A stretch of 64,000 nt of DNA from CATOSK01 sp034423195 (GTDB taxonomy: Bacteria; Chloroflexota; Dehalococcoidia; Lucifugimonadales; UBA3495): positions 1 to 64,000 of the forward strand of contig DAOUIZ010000047.1 of assembly GCA_034423195.1 (NCBI GenBank), written 5' to 3'. Position 1 is the first letter of the stretch; each line of letters starts with the position of its first letter. Of the stretch, positions 57,177-64,000 are shown one piece after another. The position numbers and the translations under genes were made by a program. The notes beneath the pieces are model-generated. The model was not told the origin of the DNA. It saw only the letters and a list, made by a program, of their open reading frames with translations, and searched no databases.

Positions 57177-58742
57177 ATGGCTTTGATTGACCGGCAATTA
57201 AAGCAAGTGTGGGAAGCTTTGCGTGCTCAAGTTAACCAGCGGGCCAACAGCTTGATGGAAGTTCGGATTCGCAAATTACGCGGGATTGACGAATTGCGGG
57301 TGCCGCTGAATTACCCGGTCTCAGTTCTTGCAGGGCCTAACGGAAGCGGGAAGTCTACCGTGCTTTTCGCCTGCGCCTGCGCCTATCGAGTGCCGGGGCA
57401 TGACCCAAGGGATTTCGCTCCGTCAAGCCTTTTCCCCAACTTCACGGGTGGTGGCACCAACCTCCAAGATGCTCCGGGGGAAACCGAGGTCGAGTTCCAC
57501 TACCTGGACGGCGGGGATCGGACCGCGATGATATGGAGGAGGGGCAAAGCCGGTAAGTGGAACCGCAGTTTCATGGGCCGCAAGGGGGGCCGGCAACCGG
57601 AACGTCAACTGTATATGCGAACCTTGGCTAATCTGACCAACCCGTCCGAAGTGCGCAGCCTTCTTCAGCTGGTGCGGAAAGAGTTGCAAACGGAGGAAGT
57701 TACGGAAGATCTGCTCATATTCGCTCACCGGGTGCTGCCCCGCCGGTACCGTAGTCTATCCAGGATTACTACGCAAACACGTGACCTTCTGTTTGCCGAG
57801 TTGGAAGGTTCGCACGAAGCGAAGTATTCGGAATTCCACATGTCCTCTGGGGAAAGAGCGATTCTCCGAATCTCCAAGGACATTTCCAGTTTGCACGATG
57901 CCCTTATTCTGATTGATGAAGTCGAAGCAGGTCTGCACCCGTACACTCAGCAGCAGGCCATGTTGGAGTTTCAACGCATCGCCTTGAGGAACAATTTGCA
58001 AATCGTGGTAGCTTCCCACAGTCCAGTAGTATTGAAAAGTGTGCCAACCGAAGCCCAACTGTTTCTCGAGCGAGACGAGGCAACGGGGCAGGTTAGCCGG
58101 GTTCAGCCCCATCGGGACATTTTGCAAAAGGCACTGTATGGGCAATCGCAAGAGCAGCTTTCCATCCTTTGTGAAGACGACGTTGCGGAAGGGCTGATAC
58201 GGGGTTTCCTTGACGTCCTGAACATCAAGCTGTCTCTTCGTCACGATGATTTCGTCATTGGCAAGGACACAGGCAAGGACGAATTTCAAGGTCACATACG
58301 CACTCTGGGCAAATTCAAGATACTGGACGATTTTGTCCTAGTGCTGGATGGAGACGCCAGAAAGAATGAAGCCTCCTTGAAAAGCGCTGCGTCGGAATTC
58401 GGCTCTGCCATACAGCCGTTGTTCTTGCCCGGTGAAGGCCCACCAGAGGGTTGGATATGGAAGATAGTGAAAACCCGGGTGGAAGCCTATGCTGAGCTGT
58501 TAGGCATAGCCGCGACAGACTTGGACCAACGGATGAACCTCATCATGCAATTGGTTGCTGGCCGGGTCCAGCAAGAAAATTTGTACAAAGTTGCGCTTGA
58601 GGAGTTGTCATTCGAGTTAGACCGAACGACCGTAGACATCGCCAGGATCGTCGGCCGTTCCGAGGCTCAACGAGGGAATAGCGACGTGGCGCCATTTTTA
58701 ACCCAGCTTGAGGAACAAATTTCGACGTGGCGACAGCAATAG
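57177..58742 (+). CDS. OLD-like AAA ATPase with a C-terminal TOPRIM-type domain
   Basis: The 521-residue protein joins an SMC/ABC-type ATPase and a TOPRIM-like nuclease region, the design of OLD-family (overcoming lysogenisation defect) nucleases. ATPase motifs are Walker A GPNGSGKST (53-61), signature MSSGERAIL (223-231), Walker B LILIDEVEAGLHP (244-256) and H281 in ASHSP. The TOPRIM part shows the first acid in ILCEDDVAEG (E334) and the DxD in VLDGDAR (D392, D394). GGAGGT stands 7 nt before the ATG. Single-gene OLD proteins are often anti-phage, but no other defence gene is adjacent. Confidence 0.8.
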   Translation: MALIDRQLKQVWEALRAQVNQRANSLMEVRIRKLRGIDELRVPLNYPVSVLAGPNGSGKSTVLFACACAYRVPGHDPRDFAPSSLFPNFTGGGTNLQDAPGETEVEFHYLDGGDRTAMIWRRGKAGKWNRSFMGRKGGRQPERQLYMRTLANLTNPSEVRSLLQLVRKELQTEEVTEDLLIFAHRVLPRRYRSLSRITTQTRDLLFAELEGSHEAKYSEFHMSSGERAILRISKDISSLHDALILIDEVEAGLHPYTQQQAMLEFQRIALRNNLQIVVASHSPVVLKSVPTEAQLFLERDEATGQVSRVQPHRDILQKALYGQSQEQLSILCEDDVAEGLIRGFLDVLNIKLSLRHDDFVIGKDTGKDEFQGHIRTLGKFKILDDFVLVLDGDARKNEASLKSAASEFGSAIQPLFLPGEGPPEGWIWKIVKTRVEAYAELLGIAATDLDQRMNLIMQLVAGRVQQENLYKVALEELSFELDRTTVDIARIVGRSEAQRGNSDVAPFLTQLEEQISTWRQQ

Positions 58743-58787
58743 ACCGGGCTCGGCTGGAAGATTTCCGCCGCGAAAGGGGCATCAACC

Positions 58788-59651
58788 ATGCAATGGCAGC
58801 ACTTCACCCAACAGGCCAACGGCATAAACATCCACTACGTAGCGGCGGGGGAGGGAGAGCCGGTCATCCTCCTCCACGGCTGGCCCGAGTTCTGGTATAG
58901 CTGGCGGAACCAGCTTCCCGTCCTGGGGCAGACCTACCGGGCCATCGCGCCGGATATGCGGGGCTTTGGCTACTCGGACAAGCCCCTGTCCGGCTACGAC
59001 ACCCGCACCGCGGCGGCGGATATGTACGAGCTGGCCCGTGCCCTGGGATACGAAAGCGTCCGCCTGGTGGCCCACGACATCGGGGCCCGGGTGGCCTTCC
59101 GCTTCACCCTGGACCACCCCGAGGCGGTGCGCAAGCTGGCATTGATCGACTCCACTCCGCCCATCGAGCAGTTGGGAAACCAGCCTCCGGCGGCCATCCG
59201 GGAGCGGTGGCACTCCTACTTCCACCAGCAGTTCGACCTGCCCGAAAAGCTCATCGAGGGCCGGGAGGAGATTTACCTGCGGCACATCTTCCGCGACTGG
59301 TGCATCAACAAGTACCCCATCAGCGACGAGGATGTGGCCCACTACGTGAAGGCTTACTCCCAGCCGGGGGCGCTGCGGGGCGGGTTCAGCTACTACCGGG
59401 CGGCGGCCTACCAGGACCCTCCCGACTGGCGCGCCGACGTGGACCGGCAGTTGGACACTCCCATGCTCTTCCTCTTCGGGGTGAGACGGGCGCGGACGGC
59501 GGAGGTTATGGGGACCGGGCCCCTGGAGGATGCGTGGCGCCGGTTCTTTCCCAACTCTCAGGGGAAGGACCTGGGGAACTACGGCCACTTCCTCCAGTGG
59601 GAGACGCCCGAAGCGGTGAACCGGGAGCTGCTGGACTTTCTCAAGGACTGA
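58788..59651 (+). CDS. alpha/beta hydrolase, epoxide hydrolase/haloacetate dehalogenase type
   Basis: The 287-residue protein has HGWP (30-33) and RGFGYSDKP. The nucleophile elbow AHDIGARVAF has Asp97 in place of Ser, and a catalytic His lies in NYGHFLQWETP. An Asp nucleophile is used by epoxide hydrolases and haloalkane or fluoroacetate dehalogenases to open C-O or C-halogen bonds. Which of these applies cannot be decided by eye. It is followed by a bidirectional terminator. Confidence 0.85.
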   Translation: MQWQHFTQQANGINIHYVAAGEGEPVILLHGWPEFWYSWRNQLPVLGQTYRAIAPDMRGFGYSDKPLSGYDTRTAAADMYELARALGYESVRLVAHDIGARVAFRFTLDHPEAVRKLALIDSTPPIEQLGNQPPAAIRERWHSYFHQQFDLPEKLIEGREEIYLRHIFRDWCINKYPISDEDVAHYVKAYSQPGALRGGFSYYRAAAYQDPPDWRADVDRQLDTPMLFLFGVRRARTAEVMGTGPLEDAWRRFFPNSQGKDLGNYGHFLQWETPEAVNRELLDFLKD

Positions 59652-59679
59652 AGCAGAGTTTTCTTCGGAACAAAAACCA

Positions 59680-59708
59680 GGGGAGGCTCCCGAGAGCCTC
59701 CCCTTCTT
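59680..59708. terminator. bidirectional intrinsic terminator
   Basis: A 10-bp stem (GGGGAGGCTC with GAGCCTCCCC) closes a CCGA loop. The plus side continues TTCTTGT and the minus side reads TGGTTTTTG, so it can end both the hydrolase gene and the convergent binding-protein gene. Confidence 0.8.
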
Positions 59709-59739
59709 GTCGCCTTGGGTTACCCCTCGGGTCAGCCCT

Positions 59740-61632
59740 TTACGGGGCGAACTCGATGGTCCAGAGCGCGGTGGGATGCACCTTGATCGGCCAGGGCTCC
59801 CAGTTGGTGATGTGGCTGGCGACTCCGTAGGGGGCGTTCAGGTACCCGGGAGCGAAGTCGTAGTGGGCCGTATGCACGGCGTTGTGCATGCTGTTGTACG
59901 CCTCTGCCTTCATGGTCGGATCGACAACGGCGAGGCCGTCGTCAATGACGGTCTGGAGGTGCGAGTCATAGGATATGTAACCGCCGTCCGGGCTGGCGAA
60001 GCGGCCCTTGTACTTCGACCCAACGTCGTAGTCGTGCTCGTTGGAGCGGACCAGGTACTGGCCGGGGATGGACCCGGAGTACTGCTTGTCCTTGATCGAG
60101 ACTTCCTCGCCAACGTTGACTTCGCACTCGAATCCAAGTTCCTTCTCCCACATGGAGCAGACCAGCTCGGCCATTTCCACGATGCGGGGAGCGGTGGCGC
60201 CGGCGGGCCAGGTCCAGATCTGGAAGGGCTCGCCGTAGTTGAACTCCGCGCCGCCCGGGTTGTCCGGGTTCTTCCAGCCGGCCTCGGTCAGCAAGGCGCG
60301 GGCCTTGGCGCCATCATAAGGGAAGGGGTCCAGGCCGTTGGGCAGGCCGTCCACCGGGGCGTCGCTGTAGCCCAGGCCGGACGGAGAGACCGCCGCGGTT
60401 CCCTTGATCTCGAAGACCTCGGGGCCGCCGAAGAAGGACTGGATGGCCGTCTTGTCGATGGCGTAGTCCAGGGCGTAGCGGATCCGCTGGTCGGAGCACA
60501 TCAGGTCCCGGCCCTGCAGGTCCTTGCCGAAGCCCGCGCCGCCGGCCTGCTCGGGCTGTTCGGGGCTGCAGCTGTTGGCGTTGATCCAGATCAGGGTGGA
60601 CTCGGGGCTATAAACGATGCTGGCCCCCGTGTCCAGGATCTGGTCCAGGACGGTCAGGTCGGCGGGGATGATGTCGGCGTTGCCGGCCTGGAGCGCGGCC
60701 ATCTGGGTGGCCTGCTCGGCTACCAGCTCGACTATCAGGGTGTCGAAGGCGTAGCTGCGGTCGGTGCGGAAGTGGTCGTCCCAAACCTCGTAGGTAATCT
60801 TCTCGCCGCGCAGGTGCTCGACCTGGTTGAAGGGACCGGCGGCGTGGGGGTTGGGATTGGTCTCGTAGTCGGCGGCGCCGTTCTGATCCACGTCGGCCAC
60901 GTCAATGGAGCCGGCTTTGTGAACGATTCCGGCGGAGCCGCCGCTGGCTACCGTCTCCGACATGAAGACGGGCAGCGCGCCGTAGGGCTGGGTGAAGGTG
61001 ATCTTGACGGTGTTGTCTCCGGTCACCGTGGCCGGCTCGTCAATGATCTTGACCAGCCGCTGGCGGACGCGGGAGACGGCGTTCTCGTGGATCGCCCAGG
61101 TCATGCTGAAGGCGATGTCCTCGGCCGTCACCGGGGAGCCGTCGTGGAACATGGCGTCGTCGCGGATGGTGTACACCCAACCCATGTTGTCCTCGGTGAG
61201 TTCCCACTTGACCACGATGCCCTTGTCGGTCAACTGCAGGTTCTCGTCGGCGTTGATCGCCCGCTCCTGCATCGGGTACCACCAGATGCCCTTGTCGCCG
61301 GAGATATACCTGGAGTTGTAGATCTCGTTGCCGTAGGAGGCGGTGAGAATGGTCAGCGTGTCGCGGCGGGCCTCCATGGCCCCGGAGTCCATGGCCGTCT
61401 GCGGTACGGCAGTCGGCGCGGCGCTGGCGCTGCCGGACTGCATGCTGCCGGAGTCGGTCTGGGCTGGCTCTGCCTGGGCGGCCGGTGCCGGGGCGGAACT
61501 GCTGCCGGTGTCGGCGGGTTCCGACTCGGTCGGCGCAGCGGAGCTGCAGGCCACTGCCAACACGGTCGCCATGGTCAGCAGGGCCACGAAGAAGGGTAGC
61601 TTGAGAATCTTGGATCGCCAGGGTACCTGCAT
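59740..61632 (-). CDS. peptide/nickel-type ABC transporter binding lipoprotein (SBP family 5)
   Basis: The 630-residue protein has a lipoprotein signal ending in VLAVAC and a Ser/Ala/Pro-rich linker to about residue 85. A family 5 binding domain follows, with the typical segments WVYTIRDDAMFHDGSPVTAEDI and KGTAAVSPS (shown in part). Family 5 receptors bind oligopeptides, nickel or other small molecules. No permease or ATPase genes are adjacent. The ATG at 61632 has AGGAGG about 6 nt upstream. Its C-terminal end lies at a bidirectional terminator. Confidence 0.85.
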   Translation of the reverse strand: MQVPWRSKILKLPFFVALLTMATVLAVACSSAAPTESEPADTGSSSAPAPAAQAEPAQTDSGSMQSGSASAAPTAVPQTAMDSGAMEARRDTLTILTASYGNEIYNSRYISGDKGIWWYPMQERAINADENLQLTDKGIVVKWELTEDNMGWVYTIRDDAMFHDGSPVTAEDIAFSMTWAIHENAVSRVRQRLVKIIDEPATVTGDNTVKITFTQPYGALPVFMSETVASGGSAGIVHKAGSIDVADVDQNGAADYETNPNPHAAGPFNQVEHLRGEKITYEVWDDHFRTDRSYAFDTLIVELVAEQATQMAALQAGNADIIPADLTVLDQILDTGASIVYSPESTLIWINANSCSPEQPEQAGGAGFGKDLQGRDLMCSDQRIRYALDYAIDKTAIQSFFGGPEVFEIKGTAAVSPSGLGYSDAPVDGLPNGLDPFPYDGAKARALLTEAGWKNPDNPGGAEFNYGEPFQIWTWPAGATAPRIVEMAELVCSMWEKELGFECEVNVGEEVSIKDKQYSGSIPGQYLVRSNEHDYDVGSKYKGRFASPDGGYISYDSHLQTVIDDGLAVVDPTMKAEAYNSMHNAVHTAHYDFAPGYLNAPYGVASHITNWEPWPIKVHPTALWTIEFAP

Positions 61633-62244
61633 TGTCTCCTCCTGAAGGAAAAATATGGTAATGCCAAAAAGGGTACTCTGCGCCAGCGTCGGGGATGCTA
61701 ACACCGAGGAAAAGGGTTGTCAACAAGCCTGTTACCGTCATTTCCCGGCCCTATCTGGCAGGAATCCGGCTTGACCGTTGGCAAATAACGCCGGTTATGC
61801 CGGGCACACCCATCCGTAAGCCCCGGAATCGTCAGAGCCAAGCCACGGCAACCGGAGCAACCCCTCCTCCCGTCACCCCCGCGCCCCCTTCGTCGTTCCT
61901 GCGACGAACTCCGCGCGACATCCGCTGGCGTTGAGACAAGCCTGCCCCCGCGCAGGCGGGGGTTGCCTTGCGCCGCCCCCCTCGTCGTTCCTGCGGAGGC
62001 AGGAACCCATCAGTTCTCCCCACAGCACTTCCCACTCACACCCTCCATCTCCCCCTACCCCCTCGTCGTCCCTGCGGAGGCAGGGACCCAGACCCCCGTC
62101 GCCGTTGAGCTGAACCACCGAAAACACGATGCTGCCACCCACCCCCTTGGTTGACGCACCCGGAGGCCGGTGCTAGAGTCGGCCCGAAATTCAGGGCCAA
62201 CCCGGGGCGGAAGTCCCGGGTCGCGCCGCACGAAGGAGAAAGTC
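61633..62244. other. 612-bp intergenic region with REP-like repeats
   Basis: This gap between divergent genes contains the 73-bp repeat at 61902-61974, listed separately, and two hairpins CCTGCGGAGGCAGG (near 61990 and 62072), the second with a CAGACCCCCGT tail. The remaining sequence is C-rich and shows no gene. The promoter of the alcohol dehydrogenase must lie near its 3' end, but none stands out. Confidence 0.6.
61902..61974 (+). repeat. 73-bp dispersed palindromic repeat, copy 2
   Basis: It matches 52723-52795 with three substitutions. The hairpin CCCCCGC-GCAG-GCGGGGG and the AAGCCTGCCCC start are identical. Confidence 0.75.
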
Positions 62245-63330
62245 ATGAAGGCGATGGTGCTGCGGGAAGTCAACGTCCCCCTGGAAGTGGAAGACATCGA
62301 AGTGGACAACCCAGGGCCCCGCGAGGTGCTGGTGCGCACCCGGGCCAGCGGCGTCTGCCACAGCGACCTGCACTACGTCGAGGGCAGCTACAACATCCCC
62401 AAGCCCGCTGTCCTGGGGCACGAGGCCGCCGGGATCATCGAGGCCGTCGGCGACCAGGTCACCTACGTGCAACCGGGGGATCCGGTCATCATGTGCCTGT
62501 CCGTCTTCTGCGGGATGTGCGAGTTCTGCCTCCGTGGCGACCCCCACCTCTGCACCCGCATCGCCGTCATGCGCGGCCGGGACGAGCCGCCCCGCCTCAG
62601 CCAGAAGGGAGTCGCTGTCACCCAGATGGCCCAGCTCGGCTCCTACGCCGAAATGATGCTGGTCCACGAGAACGCCGTCGTCAAGGTGGACAACGATGTC
62701 CCCTTCGACCGCCTCGCCCTCATCGGCTGCGGCGCAACCACCGGCCTGGGCGCGGCCCTCAACACCGCCAAGGTCGAGCCGGGCAGCAGCGTCGCCGTCG
62801 TCGGCTGCGGCGGCGTGGGCCTCAACGCCGTCCAGGGAGCGGCCCTCGCCGGCGCCCTCCGCATCATCGCCATCGACACGGTGGAGACCAAGCTGACCCT
62901 GGCCACCCAGTTCGGCGCCACCGACGTCATAGACGCTTCCGGCGGCGACGTGGTCGAGAAAGTCCGCGAGCTCACCGGCGGCGGAGTGGACTACTCCTTC
63001 GAGGCCATCGGCCTCAAACGAACCGCGGAGCAGTGCTACGAAATGCTGCGCGACGGCGGTACGGCCACCATCATCGGCATGATCCCCGAGCGGACCAAGA
63101 TTGAAATCGACGCCGGCTCCTTCCTCCGCCGGGAGCGGAAGATTCAGGGCAGCAGCATGGGCTCCAACCGCTTCCGCACCGACATGCCCCGCTACATCGA
63201 ATTCTACCGCCAGGGCCGCCTCAAGCTCGACGAGCTCGTCTCCCAGCACATGAAGCTCGACCAGCTAAACGAAGCCTTCGCCGACATGAAGGCCGGCAAC
63301 GTAGCCCGCAGCGTAATAATGTTCGACTAA
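62245..63330 (+). CDS. zinc-dependent alcohol dehydrogenase (MDR family)
   Basis: The 361-residue enzyme has catalytic zinc ligands C38 (GVCHSDLH), H59/E60 (GHEAAG) and a Cys in IGCGATTG. The structural zinc lobe has four Cys, spaced C-x2-C-x2-C-x7-C at 89-103. The Rossmann motif is VVGCGGVGLNAV. The overall pattern resembles class III/NDMA- or mycothiol-dependent-type long-chain alcohol dehydrogenases using NAD. The ATG at 62245 has AAGGAG upstream; the longer frame from 62170 is rejected. The substrate is unknown. Confidence 0.9.
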   Translation: MKAMVLREVNVPLEVEDIEVDNPGPREVLVRTRASGVCHSDLHYVEGSYNIPKPAVLGHEAAGIIEAVGDQVTYVQPGDPVIMCLSVFCGMCEFCLRGDPHLCTRIAVMRGRDEPPRLSQKGVAVTQMAQLGSYAEMMLVHENAVVKVDNDVPFDRLALIGCGATTGLGAALNTAKVEPGSSVAVVGCGGVGLNAVQGAALAGALRIIAIDTVETKLTLATQFGATDVIDASGGDVVEKVRELTGGGVDYSFEAIGLKRTAEQCYEMLRDGGTATIIGMIPERTKIEIDAGSFLRRERKIQGSSMGSNRFRTDMPRYIEFYRQGRLKLDELVSQHMKLDQLNEAFADMKAGNVARSVIMFD

Positions 63331-63369
63331 GAAACCGTCTCAAACCTGTTCGCCCTCCTCCCGTCATTC

Positions 63370-63396
63370 CCGCGCAGGCGGGAATCCAGACCCCCG
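63370..63396 (+). repeat. short REP-like hairpin (empty-site form)
   Basis: TTCCCGC-GCAG-GCGGGAA followed by TCCAGACCCCC is the core of the composite elements at 44126 and 52591 without their 46-bp inner segment. It lies 40 bp after the alcohol dehydrogenase stop, so it could also act as a transcript end. Confidence 0.75.
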
Positions 63397-63478
63397 TCGT
63401 CCCCATTTCGCGCTTTTCGGCCCCGGGAGTATACGTTTTCAGATAGTTGCTAAGGCAAATTATCCGGCAGCGCCCCGG

Positions 63479-64000
63479 TCAGGATTCATCATCAAGCGGG
63501 CGACCGCGCCAAACCAGCGGCTCGCCCGTTTCTGCGTCTAGGGTGCCTTCTTCTATCACAGGAGGATTGTTGGCATCGGCTGTGGCCCGGTCCAGTTGTC
63601 GTTGGGTTATGATGGTTCGCCGTCCAATCGTTGCTCCAGACAAGTTGAGGTTATTAGTGTCTACCTTGTGCAAACTGGCCCCTTCAAGGTTTGCTCCGCC
63701 AAAATCTGTCACAGCTCGGAGGTTTATTCCCTCTTGATCCCCAACATTCACTATTGCTCCATTGAGCCTCGCTCGAGATAGGTCGGCAGCACGGAATGTC
63801 GCGCCGATTAGATTAGCCCCATTGAGTTCGGCACCTGATAGGTTAGCCCGGTTAAGTTGCGCATTAGATAGATTGGCACCATGCAGTCTTGCATCGGTTA
63901 GGTCGGCTCCGTTGAGTCGGGCATCAGATAGATTGGCATTTGTGAGCCACGCGTTTGCAAGATTGGCGGGTTGGGCCTGCAAACCGCTCAACTGCGCATT
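63479..64000 (-). CDS. pentapeptide-repeat protein (partial, continues past the window)
   Basis: At least 173 residues are visible. The first 100 or so consist of A(D/N)LXX pentapeptide repeats (ANLSDARLNG, ADLTDARLHG and so on), which fold as a right-handed quadrilateral beta helix. The C-terminus adds a segment IGRRTIITQRQLDRATADA, seen in other pentapeptide proteins, and a short tail with WRGRPLDDE. The frame stays open to the window edge, so the true start lies beyond 64000. Some family members mimic DNA and protect gyrase, but most have unknown roles. Confidence 0.85.
   Translation of the reverse strand, partial: NAQLSGLQAQPANLANAWLTNANLSDARLNGADLTDARLHGANLSNAQLNRANLSGAELNGANLIGATFRAADLSRARLNGAIVNVGDQEGINLRAVTDFGGANLEGASLHKVDTNNLNLSGATIGRRTIITQRQLDRATADANNPPVIEEGTLDAETGEPLVWRGRPLDDES

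Noticed and set aside
57177..58742. Prophage or integrated element around the OLD-like gene
   Set aside because: No integrase, attachment repeats or phage structural genes occur around it.
1..64000. tRNA or rRNA genes, including tRNA-Sec
   Set aside because: By eye no gap contains a T-loop and acceptor pattern in the right arrangement. A tRNAscan-SE or Aragorn run would be decisive.

Overview
The window is a GC-rich, densely packed bacterial chromosome segment. It carries dnaA, obgE, gatB, rho, pyrG, valS and rpsA beside a liv-type importer, an enolase-superfamily enzyme, LmbE, BioY and NHL proteins. That mix, with gatB and no outer-membrane genes, suggests a Chloroflexota lineage of the Dehalococcoidia/SAR202 type. 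This placement is inference from gene content. No rRNA, tRNA, integrase or transposase gene was recognised.

Layout. 1-4.7 kb: a secreted small protein, a hotdog-fold protein, an LmbE deacetylase, ArsM, and a BrnT toxin overlapping a BrnA-like antitoxin fused to a nuclease domain. 4.9-9.6 kb (minus strand): a CMD protein, a TPP enzyme, an enolase-superfamily enzyme and a rhodanese whose catalytic Cys codon is TGA, then dnaA. 10.25-10.56 kb: an AT-rich gap with DnaA-box-like sites, a candidate oriC at a strand switch. 10.6-22.4 kb: obgE, nadD, pyrE, upp, ygfZ, dxs and a complete livKHMGF operon. 22.4-29 kb (minus): NHL protein, PDH-type E1 beta and alpha, VapBC, SAM hydroxide adenosyltransferase, secG, gatB. 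29.4-42.5 kb: tmk, a SelW-like CxxU selenoprotein, 65-bp tandem repeats, Uma2, a NucS-like nuclease, aroC, aroE, a Pro/Thr-rich lipoprotein, valS, rpsA, a coupled unknown gene and polX. 42.7-52.2 kb: BioY, an MBL-fold protein, a two-component pair with a lipoprotein, Fic, an RHH antitoxin with a broken PIN toxin, rho and pyrG. 52.8-64 kb: alpha/beta hydrolases, ferritin, DinB, SRPBCC, MscS, an OLD-like ATPase/TOPRIM protein, a peptide-type binding protein, an alcohol dehydrogenase and a pentapeptide-repeat protein cut by the window end.

The main results are two independent genes in which an in-frame TGA sits exactly at a redox-active cysteine and is followed by a hairpin placed like a bacterial SECIS element. 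They predict that this organism decodes UGA as selenocysteine. Other points of interest are the BrnT/BrnA-nuclease fusion, a structured leader repeat with compensatory arm changes, 10-bp phased repeats in two divergent promoter regions, a nested REP-like repeat family with filled and empty sites, and the candidate oriC.
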